Assembly: GCF_050436995.1 (NCBI RefSeq)
Contig: NC_134765.1
Span: forward strand, 5,793,501 to 5,857,500
Direction: 5' to 3'
Origin: Anticarsia gemmatalis
Lineage: Eukaryota > Arthropoda > Insecta > Lepidoptera > Erebidae
Length of the DNA stretch: 64,000 bases
Below, one piece after another: positions 25,026 through 35,765 of the stretch. A program made the translations under genes and the position numbers. Every line of letters begins with the position of its first letter. Positions within the stretch are counted from its first letter, which is position 1. The notes under the pieces are model-generated. The model ran no database searches. It was not told where the DNA came from and was given only the letters and a program-made list of their open reading frames with translations.

Positions 25026-25343
25026 CATCAGGCGCGCGCGGGCACGTTCCGCGCGCCCAGGGCCAGGTGCTCCTGATGCAGGGACCGCCGCTCGCTGCGC
25101 GCCAGCCGCCGCAGCGACCGGCACACGTGCGACGCCTACCGCATGAGGACTTTAGAACATACCTTCGACGAACCTATCCAATGCGTGGAGAGGCACTTGG
25201 GCCCTGAATCTGTGCCATACTGCTTGGACTCCGAGTCCGTCAGTGAAGTGAGCTTAGAGAGCGACAGTCGTAAACCGTCGATAAAAAAGAATGCCAAAAA
25301 GAAAGTGACCTATCAAACCAAAGCTGAAGTGATCTCAAACTAA
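25026..25343 (+). CDS. Putative readthrough extension of the alternative tail (two in-frame TGAs)
   Basis: The same frame stays open from 25026 except for a second TGA at 25074-25076, and ends at TAA 25341-25343. Between 25026 and 25142, 37 of 38 sense codons end in G or C, the highest of the three frames. The conceptual product is Arg/Cys-rich first (for example CRDRRSLRASRRSDRHTC). It then becomes acidic/Ser-rich (LDSESVSEVSLESDSR) and ends with a Lys-rich segment and KAEVISN. The first stop is TGA-C, a leaky context in insects; the second is TGA-T. Both TGA codons could also derive from CGA by CpG deamination. Treat it as a candidate, not an established protein. Confidence 0.35.
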
Positions 25344-25361
25344 TATTAGCATAGTGTTCAA

Positions 25362-25740
25362 TGTATATATTATGTAGTCTCTGTATGTGTCGAGTCGGTC
25401 GATTGAGATTGTCTTGGAATGAGTAAGTATTCAGTGTTAACTGGCTTAGTGAATCTCTAGTATCATGATAATTTATGTAAATATGTATGTAATCCAATTT
25501 AAATGTCTGTAACCGTAGAGATGTCGTTGATACCGAGGCAATCTTAATTGGGCCCGTAGATTTATTCTAGTCATGACTTTCTCGTGAAAAAAATCAATCA
25601 GGAGCTGTGATTTACTGAATAGCTGTGTATATAGTTTACGTACATTGTACATATGTAATTTTGTCTCCCCATATGTGCTTAAAGTAGTTCCATATAATAT
25701 AATTGTGAGGGAATTAATGCGCTTCATGACATTGTAAATA
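25362..25740 (+). promoter_or_regulatory. Cluster of five Pumilio-type response elements (TGTANATA)
   Basis: TGTATATA at 25362-25369, TGTAAATA at 25476-25483, TGTATATA at 25626-25633, TGTACATA at 25646-25653 and TGTAAATA at 25733-25740, all on the sense strand. With a rough AT content of two thirds, fewer than 0.1 would be expected in this length on one strand. PUF proteins bind UGUANAUA in 3' UTRs and repress translation or localise mRNA, and this is common for neuronal messages. The function here is inferred. Confidence 0.55.
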
Positions 25741-26116
25741 ACTATTTATGTTTAACATTCCAAATACTCATAGCAATACCAAAAATGTTCAAGTGCTAAT
25801 GAAAAAGTGCTACAATTCAGCCAGATTCAGCAAATAATATTATTTTATTTCGTAAAATATATTATTAAAAAGTTTTAATTTGTCGCTTATAGTGTCCTTA
25901 TTTGTTTTTAACCAGTTAATAAATAGAAGCCGCTATGTTCATTCTGATTTGTACAATAAGATCCTATCTTAAAACTAAAAATAGCGACTCGTTTTATGAA
26001 AATTACAGTCAGTTGCAATTCTATTGTTCAGTTGTATTCCTGCAGTTTCCATTAGATGATTGGCAAGCACTTTTTCATTTGCTCGTTTAATGTTATTGTA
26101 GCACTATAATGAACAT

Positions 26117-26122
26117 AATAAA
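26117..26122 (+). terminator. Candidate distal poly(A) signal
   Basis: AATAAA followed by a TTGTTGTAT GT-rich element, giving the most natural 3' end for the transcript. An earlier AATAAA at 25918-25923 is an alternative. Confidence 0.45.
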
Positions 26123-26140
26123 ATTATTGTTGTATATTAT

Positions 26141-27600
26141 TTAGATTATAATTATAGTTACTTATCATCTTTACATTCCTTGTATTTAATACAATCATGA
26201 TAAGTTTATAATTATCCACACTTATATTTTAGTAATACTAAATTAAACATACATATTTTTAGTTACCACCGATTTCTAGTCTAACTAAAATTGTTTTATA
26301 AAAAACCTTTGACTTAAGACTGATCAAGAAATTTGTTATACTATCAAAACAGTTAGAAGACAAACAAGAAGTTGCTAAAGAAACAAATTAATTGCATTTG
26401 CTGCTTCCAAACTACAATCTACTAATTTATTGCGTGGTATTTAGATTTTCATTTCATATACTATATTGTAGAGGTACTCTTTATTCTTATCAGGTACTGT
26501 ACCTACTAAAGGGCGCAAGGTCTCTTTAAAAACAAATCAATCTTTAATATGAGAATGCAACTCATCAGGCTTTTTCTGAACCTACCGTACTGTCGTTTTC
26601 TGCCAACCTTCGTTTCTGTCGTGGTATTTATTTTTGTCGCATGTTGCCGAAACCAATCCAGTTCTAATATGATTAATATATTTTCAAAGCCAAGACTAAA
26701 TTAATGTTGAAGCAATAATAATATTTTTAAAGAGCAAGAATGAAGTTCTCGACTCAACTTAATTGTTTTTTTTAATATCCCCAATACTTAAATTAATTAA
26801 CCCTGCTTACTTACAACACAATAATTAAACAGGCTATCAGGCTATCATCCATAAACCTTGAAAAGTCAGTCTACTGTAATTTATACCGACATCTACATGC
26901 CTGTATGCCGTACATATTTGTCTTATGCAAGAATTGCAGTGAACGCCAGCGCCAACATTCTACCATTAACGTTGTCCTGTTACATACCAATGTTGTTTAT
27001 CGTTCCTGTTTAATAAATCGTCTTGAACGTTCAATTATTTCGTTCTGTTTGTTGCTGGATTTAGGTCACGTAATGCGCCTAGGCGGAGGCGAAGAGAAGG
27101 AGTTTTTTGTATCGCGTAATATGAAATCTGTTTAAAGTTTTTCACGGTAACTAAGTACGTGAGATCTCGTTGACTCCTAGATGTCTGACATAACTTTACA
27201 CGTAGGTAATATCATCCTCAATACTTACCGATTTTCACTTCGCTCTCTGTATTTGGATAAATATTAATTTAATTATAATTAAAAGTAATAATAATACCAT
27301 TCCAGTTTTGCGTTTTCAAACTAATTCAGTCTGCCATTTTCAAATATCTGGAATATATGGTAAATGTTTTACGTTTTTTATATAGAAATAGTCGCATTAG
27401 TAAAAGTTCCTTTTACTCTAAGATCCTTGATCGGTATTGTTACAAAATAAATGTAAAAAATTGTATCAAAATTATTGGTAAGACCCAAAAATAATTAGAT
27501 TGATCATAGATCGTAGTGCACATGAATGATTTTAATGTCAATAATGTCGCAAAAATATTATTTTTCTCGACTTTAATATTAAAATACAACCTTATTAATA
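26141..27600. other. Non-coding AT-rich stretch downstream of the receptor
   Basis: No exon, RNA gene or clear element was seen. The open frame at 26905-27135 has no family resemblance. Confidence 0.45.
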
Positions 27601-27823
27601 TCCTACTAATATTGTAAATGCGAGCGTTTGTGCGAATTTATGTATGTATGGATATTTGTTACTCTTTCACGCAAATACTATTGAATCGATTACGTTGAAA
27701 TTTGGTACATAGGTAGCTGACAACCTAGAATAACACAGGCTCTTTTTTATCCAAGAGTTTCTGAGGGATCGGGATTTACACGGGAAGGGTTTTCACGCGG
27801 ACGAAGTCGCGGCCGGCCTCTAG
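27601..27823 (+). mobile_element. Short non-autonomous Helitron
   Basis: Starts TCCTACTAATATTGTAAATG after an A and ends CTAG (27820-27823) before a T. A CGCG/CGCG stem (27796-27799 and 27808-27811) precedes the end by 8 nt. The internal TTGTTACTCTTTCACGC and GAAATTTGGTACATAGG are standard for lepidopteran Helitron-like repeats. 223 bp, no coding sequence. A second CTAG follows at 27827, so the end could be 7 nt later. Confidence 0.82.
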
Positions 27824-29393
27824 TACTAGTATAAAGTTGAAATCTATAACGTTATATTTAGTGCAATTTGACCTAAATATAATTTAGTTATCAACGTTTT
27901 TACACCCTCGTATCTGTTGTCAAGCGACATCCAATAAAACCGTAAGTCGAGAACATTCGGTGAGAGATGTGTTCACAAGTATTGAATAATTCATTAAAAC
28001 ATGCAGGATGTGGGAGGATATACAAATGGCGTTACTCACGACACGCGTCGACAAAATATATCCTTAAGAATAGAATTTGGCACGCAGTTATTTTTCTATG
28101 AAGACATAAATAATAATTGCTTGCTACAAGTTATTTTATTCGCTCAGTCCATCTATAAGCTTTTTAAATGTATCAAAATAAGAACATCAATATTCAGTAC
28201 GTAGATACGTACTACTTTTAAGCAAAAGTAGCGATAGAATGTTAAGCCTATCTGGCAATAGTAAAACAGGCACTAAAACCATTACTAAAACTATCTTCCA
28301 TCCACGTGGTCGTGCAACCTGTAACGAAACGTCAAACGATCAAAATGCTTGGTTGCTTTAATTTAATTTCGGTGTATTTTTAGATAAAAATACTTCAAAC
28401 ATATTTTTGTTCTAGACTTACGACTGTACCATTAAGATTATTCATGTGCACACCCAGTAAATAATATAAAAGTGTTTATGAGTTAGTGTTTACGCCCACA
28501 AGGCCTTACTAGTCTCATTCGTGTCGACCCCTTGTTTATCATACCGGTGTGCCTGTCTAACACTAAAGCGGTAGAACCTTACTGTAACTGTACATATATG
28601 TAGCAGGTTTAACATGGAACTATGTGACATAGATGTATAAAGCTTTGTGTATTTTGTTATGTCAAATATATTTATTGTGTTGTATGAATTTATAACTTGT
28701 GTACTCTATTTCTATAGTAGATAAAAATGGCGGTTTTACACTAGTACCGTTAATTCACGGTGTTAAAATATTTATACGACTATGCCTCCTTGAAGACCGT
28801 GAATTATCCACGATAACTAACTACAGTTGCGTTCATCTATTTACGGCAATAAGTGAAGTGGCGTGAAGTCACCATTAGGTTTACATCCTTCCCCTCTTAT
28901 TCATAAAAATATATGAAGTTATGAAAGGCTTATAAAGAGTTTTGTTTCTTTCACTCCTTAGCGAAATGAAAAAGAAAAAACATATTTTAGTAGTATTTTA
29001 ACTAAAATAGGTTAAAGTGTGTTTTTGAATAAGAGGGTTTGTGTTTATTTAAAACTGGTCATCACCTCAAGTTATTCCGTTTCTCGTAAACAAAAGACTA
29101 TCAATGTAAAGTCATATATTCATATAGTCATATTCTTTGCTATTTCTTGTCACATGGAGCCATGCTAGATTTTGCGTAACGTTTTTAAACATTTAATGTA
29201 AATGTATACTTCTCGCTAAAGCTAAGTAATTTCAATATTGTGAATAATAAATTATTGTATGTAAAATAAACTTAAAATGGGTTGTCGTATAAATTTATAT
29301 AAAGTATTTTTTCTATAATGACGTTTGTTTGATTTTATGAATACCACACTTTAACAGAAGGAAAATAATCTAGAGACTTAATTACAGCCTAAA
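27824..29393. other. Non-coding stretch
   Basis: No gene supported. One inverted repeat, TAATTCACGGT/ACCGTGAATTA near 28751-28807, is the only structure noted. Confidence 0.4.
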
Positions 29394-29532
29394 CCCTTTG
29401 ACCGCCACGGTCGGCTATACTCGACAAAACAGAACGTGCTCACGAAACTATATTTTTGTCGACATTTGCCGACGCAAGCCTCGTGAGCACTTTCTGATTT
29501 GACAAGTTTAGCCGACTGTGGCGGTCAAAGGG
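29394..29532. mobile_element. piggyBac-like MITE with long imperfect inverted repeats
   Basis: A 139-bp element beginning CCCTTTGACCGCCACGGTCG and ending with the complement. The arms are about 54 bp with scattered mismatches; both arms carry a GTGCTCACGA-type inner word. The flanks are TAAA (29390-29393) and TTAG (29533-29536), each one change from TTAA, the target duplicated by piggyBac. CCC(T) termini next to TTAA are also typical. No transposase is present. It is an old, non-autonomous copy. Confidence 0.7.
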
Positions 29533-32500
29533 TTAGGTAATATATCAATCTAATATATTCATTTTGAACAAATCAAGACATTTTCTGCATTCAGTACACA
29601 TATCGCAAGAGCATAGGCTTGCATACAATGCAAGTATCCTAAAATCAAGTATGCAAGTATCCTTTATAATAGAACCTGTGTTAAACTTTACATATTTATG
29701 TATTACTAATATTCACATATTATTATAAATACTCATATTTTAATTAAATTCAAATATGTTAGCTATCATATTTTTATTTTCGATGACTTCATTTTATCAA
29801 TATTTATCGATATGAATCGCAGGCTACATGCTAACACTATTTAAAATGTTCAATACCTTTTTAAAAAAACGCTCTTGAAATTTCCAAGAATTTACTTACA
29901 ACACTCAAAATTTCAATTGTATACAAAAAGCCCTGAAGCAATATCAATCATACAACACTTTTAAATCTTAAAAAGACATTGAAAAGAGTCTGAGAATACG
30001 AGAGTAGAATAAGATGCATATAATATGATGTTCACAAAGCCGTGCCCTGCGGCTTGAAACCACCCTCAGACTTATTGTTATTTCTTACAATGTAGGCATA
30101 TTCTTTCAATGAGTATTTTTAAATACATGCGAGTTTTATACGAAATGAATTTCTTTGCATCAACTTTTACACAATTGATGATACTGAATAATGTTTCTTA
30201 GTAATTATAAAGAATTTTAATTGTGGGGATACTTTTTTATTGTCACTCATTGTGTCGAAAACTTGGCAGACATAGATACTTGCAGATTTCTCAATGTTTT
30301 ATTAAAATAAATAAGAAATGTCGATATATTGACAGATTTTTATCTCAAACTTTTCTAAACGGTGTACCTACCTTAAGAATGCAGTAAAATATCCAATACA
30401 GGTATATATCTTCGGGAAGATATTTTTATTGACACTCATTGTGACAAAACCTGAACAAATATTTTACATTTCTATTTTGTAAGTACATGGAAAGTTAATT
30501 GTAGTTTTCATTTAAAATTTCCAAACAAATGCCTCAAACGCGATAAACTGTAGATTAGAAAGGCAACCAAACATACATATATACAATACATACACACAAA
30601 CTCTGGGGTAAATATTCGCATGCATCGATGTACTGTGTACATCGTCGCATGTCGTGCGATAACTTTGTATACCAAATATATTCAGTACTCAAACAAAACA
30701 ATCCAAAACACACAACCGTGGTACAATATGTGGACGGACGAAAGATAAGGTTGAAAGAAAAACAACAACGTATTACACAGACCGTACAGACAACAGTTTA
30801 TTTGGGACTTTCGGATTAAATATCAAATGTATTCTGTTAAATAGTTTATAACTACAAATAATATACATATGAAAATTAAGTAGTTAGAAATTAACAATAA
30901 TAAACCCTGGAAATAATTACAGGTTATTTGAGTACATAATGTTTAGAGTAGTTTTAAATTGCCTACAACCAAAATTACATTAAGCTTTTAAGATTTGCTA
31001 CCTACTAAGCATTTTTTATTAGGATGACTTCAGCTGATCAAATGTAAACTGTAATTTCAAAGATAATAGTACTTAATCGATATTTCTATACCATCCACCA
31101 GATCAGATGAGAAAGATGCGATTTCACGGTCTAATAACGGAGCTGGTCAATGAGATAGCTGATAGCCACGGAAATTACGTAGCTGGCTATTTGTATACAA
31201 AATTAATGCACATGAATAAACTGTGGGAAGACGCTATCATAAAATACTATATATTCCATACATATGTACATGCATACATAAAATAACGTTTTTTTTTTCA
31301 TATGGTATGCAGAGAAAAAAGAAACTCCACTTGGTACCTTACTTGGCTTACAAACTTATTTTACCATATTCATATCCATACATCTTTTTTGTTATACTAC
31401 GCACCTGACCTTTTGCAAAACATTAAAATATATTAATAATTCAAATATAACCTAAGTAGGTTACTGTACTATTGCTACCCCGTTTCTTATTAACAAAAAT
31501 AGAATAGTCAAAAGGAAAGTAGAGGAATCTTAGGATTTTTTTCACTTTTTCGTCAAGATTTGCAGAGTACTTTCAGTTGACATAGTTTGGCGCCCCAGAA
31601 GCATCTCAGCTAGAATTTTACTTGTCACGAAGTGGCGCATTTATAACCGTCGCACACCTGCGGGAAGCAATTTTCTCACCACATTTCCTGAACAAAAATG
31701 TTTGTGCCATTTAACTCTACGAATTTAAATACGCCCAGTTATATTTTTAAAGAAAATTAAGGGTGACTACCAGTGAGATTAAACAATGTCTTCTAATTTT
31801 AAGGGGCCAAACTTGAACATAAGTCTGTTGAACTGTAGAATCATTATAGTTCTATATTATTATTGTAGCATTCCTTGTATAAGTAATCGACTACCTGCTA
31901 TATTAACTACTTTAAAAATTGCGCGGACAATTCTATGAAAACGATTAAATAGCGCTATGAAACGTGTTCAAGGAAAAACAACTGTTATAAACTCCATTAA
32001 AACAGCATTATAATCAATTTGCGAACGCAACCGTTTGTCGTTTCCGTTGGAATTTTACAAAAGATTATCCTACTTGCGAGCATTCCAAGCAATTTATGAA
32101 CGAATTTTTCACTGCGTTCCCGACCTCTGAAATACATTTGAATTTCTAGTACTCAGTGAACTTATACGGCGTAAGTATGCGGGTTACCGATAATGCCAAC
32201 ACATTTTGTGCATATAAGATTTTAGAGGGAAAATGTCGGCTACATTGGACTTAATGAAGCCTATCCCGTTGACCGAACTAATTTACTATGCTGCCGCATA
32301 AGCCAAGCTTTTGAGGTCGAATTAACCTTCTAAAAGCTAAATTGGGAGGATATAAATATCGTGTCTTTTAAATAGTACTTTAAAGGTTTAGAGGTATTTT
32401 CGGATAGGTTAAGAATACACATAGCTGCTTGTGGGCTAAGAAGAACTTGGGTTCTTCACGGTCTTATAATTTGTAGGTTTAATGAAAAAAAACTAGAAAA

Positions 32501-34627
32501 TAACTAAGTTAATAAAGACTTTCAGTCATCTGACCATTCCTATTGGCGGGTGATGAAATACTTTGTCCCAGCAATCCACAAAAAAGATACCATAACATAA
32601 ACATTTCCTCCATACATATCCATATTGTTTATACATCGTTATAACAACATCAAGTAAAGAACAATGGACACTGTAATGAAGTCTGTCGATACAATGTTAC
32701 CATCAACGAGAAATGACTATTTTGCACAGCCTTTGGCAGGATTTCGCTATTAAATCAGCTCACATTATACTCAAACCGAATTTATACGACGGATATTGGG
32801 CCATGGTGACCAGTTCTGTTGAAATTGTATGTGTACAATAGTGTACCAAGCTACCAGTGTAACATGTACCAAGCTTTATTACCTTGCTCTTAAGGTGGTA
32901 TGACGGTGAGCAAAACAATCGATGTACGGTCAGGCGCAGGACCGATAGATTTAAATGCTGGGAAAAGCACAGTAATTTTCTTAAATAAAGAACTCGGCTG
33001 AAATTTACTCAGCTTTCAGCGTACTTCGAATACTAGTTGATTCTGATGAAAAAACTAGACTAGAAGACAGAAATAAAATCAAACACTTACACACACATAA
33101 TTTCTAACTTTAGTTTCAAGTTATTGTAAAACCGTTGTCTTTGATTTCCAACAATTTTGGTATTGCAGATTTTTTTTTCAAACTATATCATGAAATCTAT
33201 CTTGTTTGATGTAAAAAATCTGCTAAGATTTTAGTTGCAGGCAATCAGCTTCAAACTGCACAAAATATTACATCATAGCTTTATATTAGAATTCATATTG
33301 ACTGAATATTATATAGCATTTCGAACAAATCCTCTTTCACATACGAATAAATTAAAATGGACATAAATGCTCACAAATTATTGTATTCAGCAACATTATT
33401 CATTTTAAAATATGATTATCATTTGTTTTTATTTTTTCTATCTCCGATATTAAAAACAAAATGGTTCGCTGGCTTCTCGTAATTTGAATTTGCATAATAT
33501 TATTTGAAAAACGAACGAAGTTACGATTGCCAGATTCGGTTGTGGCGTCTTGGTCGGTTGCCAATAGGTTACCCACTCAGTGTTGATTATTGCCAAGCCA
33601 CTGCTGCATACAAGTACTGGCCAGCGAGACACAGGTGGAGGAATGGTATTGGAAAAACAATATGGCTGAATGAAAAACTTACAAAATGGCAATTCAATAA
33701 TCGTTATGACAAAAAAAAAACAATGTGGCGTTTTAATGTCACACTTTTTTAGATTACAATTATTCTCTTTCGCATAAAGATTAAAATAGTAATTTTACTA
33801 AAAATTTAGCTAAATCTAGTTACTTTTTCTTTGCAAGTAAGACCTACTGCTGTAACAAAGTTAAATTTTAACTAGAAAACTTTTGTACCTAGTTTTTGTA
33901 CTCGCTTTGATGATGGAAAACTGCGTTATCCATGGTAGATGTTTTACTGAAGTTCTTACTAATAAGTAGTCAAAAATCCAATATCTTTTTGTTTGAACTC
34001 AATTGATAGACAAACAAAAAATCAAAGGAAAAAAAAGCTTAATAAGGCAAAGGAAACTCACTAAGCAGCTTATCACCAGAGGTGAAATACGACTGAGGAA
34101 AAGGGTTACTCTTAATCGTAATAAATAAGGAAACTTGTACTGGCCAGTGGCCAGTGTTAATGGCGGGCGTAAATAACATGGCCCCAATGTTAAATTTCGA
34201 ATACACGCATGATGAAGCTTCGTAGATGTTACAGTGCCGTAGTGTTGGAGAACATTCAAGACTTTACTGCAAGAAGTTGATAATCCTAGATTTTAATAAA
34301 GTTCATTTTCAAAATATAATATGTGCTGTTTACGACGACATTTATCTCAGTCTCGTAAAATTATTATATAATTTGTAACTAGAAATTAATATCATACGAA
34401 AATAATCTGACCGAATTGCCAAAAATCTCTCTAAAATGAGCTGTGCTATTTTCATCGTATTTTAATGACCAAACCGTAGAGGCAAATTTTTGATATTGGA
34501 GAGAATCGTTGCAAAGGAATAACAAATTCTTCTGTCACGAAATATACCCAGTTAACTCAATAAAACCAATTATTCCTTCCGTTACCTTAATTGTAACATC
34601 ACAACAGATGTAAACGTCTAACTGAAC
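29533..34627. other. Non-coding stretch
   Basis: AT-rich with no supported gene. A diverged direct duplication lies at 30226-30457. A GC-richer block at 33510-33660 has open frames on both strands but no recognisable family; it may be an old repeat. Confidence 0.4.
30226..30457 (+). repeat. Diverged direct repeat about 190 bp apart
   Basis: TTTTATTGTCACTCATTGTG (30235-30254), followed by TCGAAAACTTGGCAGA, recurs as TTTTTATTGACACTCATTGTG (30423-30443) followed by ACAAAACCTGAACA. The copies share about 40 bp at moderate identity and look like an old local duplication or two copies of one repeat. Confidence 0.4.
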
Positions 34628-35413
34628 GGGTCAGAGCCCATTCGTCCCCTAAAATTCGTCCCCTAGTATAAAAGTTGTAGATTCGGCCCCTACATAGGTG
34701 CCCATTGGTCTCCTGGTAGGGGACCAATTAATATTTTAATAAAAAATATTATTTTTAAGGTACCCATTCGTCCCCTCTAATATATATACAATATAAGTTA
34801 AAGATTCGGCACCTATTCAGGTGCCTATTGGTCCCCTGAGATTAAATTAGCTATATTTTACATAAGAAACGGTTAACATAATACACTTGTGAACAGTTTA
34901 TTAACGGAATTATTTTAATAAATCATAACAGATCATTGAAAAAAGAGTTATGATGAATCCCGAATCGATTGAAAATGAAGCGAGAATAAATCGCATAATT
35001 AGCCAATTTTGCCACTGCATGGAAAAGCTATGCATATATTATTCATTTAAAATGAAAAAACAAATATAAGATTAGTTTTTTACTAAAATAATGTTGATTT
35101 GTTTAATCTTCAATAATTATTGTGATTTTAGTCATTTTTTGTTATTGTAGTTATAGTTTGTAAGATTTAAGTTATTATGATTTTGCATGTATGTAGTTGG
35201 TAAATATACAAAAAATACGGTGATTTTAGCCAATTTTTATGTAGGTTACTTCTAGTTACAATTTATTAGATTTAAGTTACACATATACATGTACTTATAT
35301 TAGAAGAATGAATAAAAATAAATATTCTTCAGGGGACGAATGGGCCCCTCAAATGTTCCAGGGGACGAGTGGGCACAGGGTGCGAATCTTAGGGGACGAA
35401 TGGGCTCTGACCC
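34628..35413. mobile_element. 786-bp non-autonomous DNA transposon, 8-bp duplication, subterminal motif arrays
   Basis: Termini GGGTCAGAGCCCATTCGTCC and its complement, flanked by the exact 8-bp direct repeat AACTGAAC (34620-34627 and 35414-35421). The word CCCATTCGTCCCCT, with variants CCCATTGGTCTCCT and CCTATTGGTCCCCT, occurs five times in the left 210 bp. The complement AGGGGACGAATGGG occurs three times in the right 85 bp. Repeated subterminal motifs usually bind the cognate transposase. The centre (34860-35330) is AT-rich without an open frame. An 8-bp duplication fits hAT best, although the ends are not CAG-type. Confidence 0.85.
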
Positions 35414-35687
35414 AACTGAACGGACTAATAGCAGTGTAGGCTAGCGTACTCAAATTCACAGGTAGCAAATAGAGACCATTATTTATACAGACACGTGGTA
35501 TCAATCGTGAGACTGGACGTTAACCACGTTAACCCTAGTGTTCCAAATCTTGTTTGTTTCACCCTAGATATGGATGAATAGAAGTTTATGCCATCGCGTT
35601 CGAATTGTGTTCTATTGTTCAATGTCTGATCATTTTGTTGGGGTACTATTTAGGCACCCACTGAAACATACTGAAAACTCAGTAGAT

Positions 35688-35765
35688 ACATACATAATAT
35701 CACGCCTGTTATACCCGAAGGTGTTGGCAGAGGTGCATGAAATACACACACGAGATAGACACAGA
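35688..35765 (+). repeat. ATCACGCC-type lepidopteran repeat
   Basis: ATACATACATAATATCACGCC then CCCGAAGGTGTTGGCAGAGG matches the 15632-15715 copy at both key words with changes. The ACACACACGAGATAGACACAG tail is local. Confidence 0.5.

Larger units (their letters stand above)
25344..26140 (+). other. Probable 3' UTR of the alternative receptor transcript
   Basis: After the TAA the sequence drops abruptly to AT-rich. It carries five TGTANATA words at 25362, 25476, 25626, 25646 and 25733. Poly(A) signals AATAAA occur at 25918-25923 and 26117-26122; the latter is followed by a GT-rich stretch (TTATTGTTGTATATT). The boundaries are inferred from the stop codon and the last signal. Confidence 0.6.

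Noticed and set aside
24966..25343. Selenoprotein explanation for the in-frame TGAs
   Set aside because: Lepidoptera are reported to lack the selenoprotein system, and no SECIS-like structure was noticed in the following UTR.
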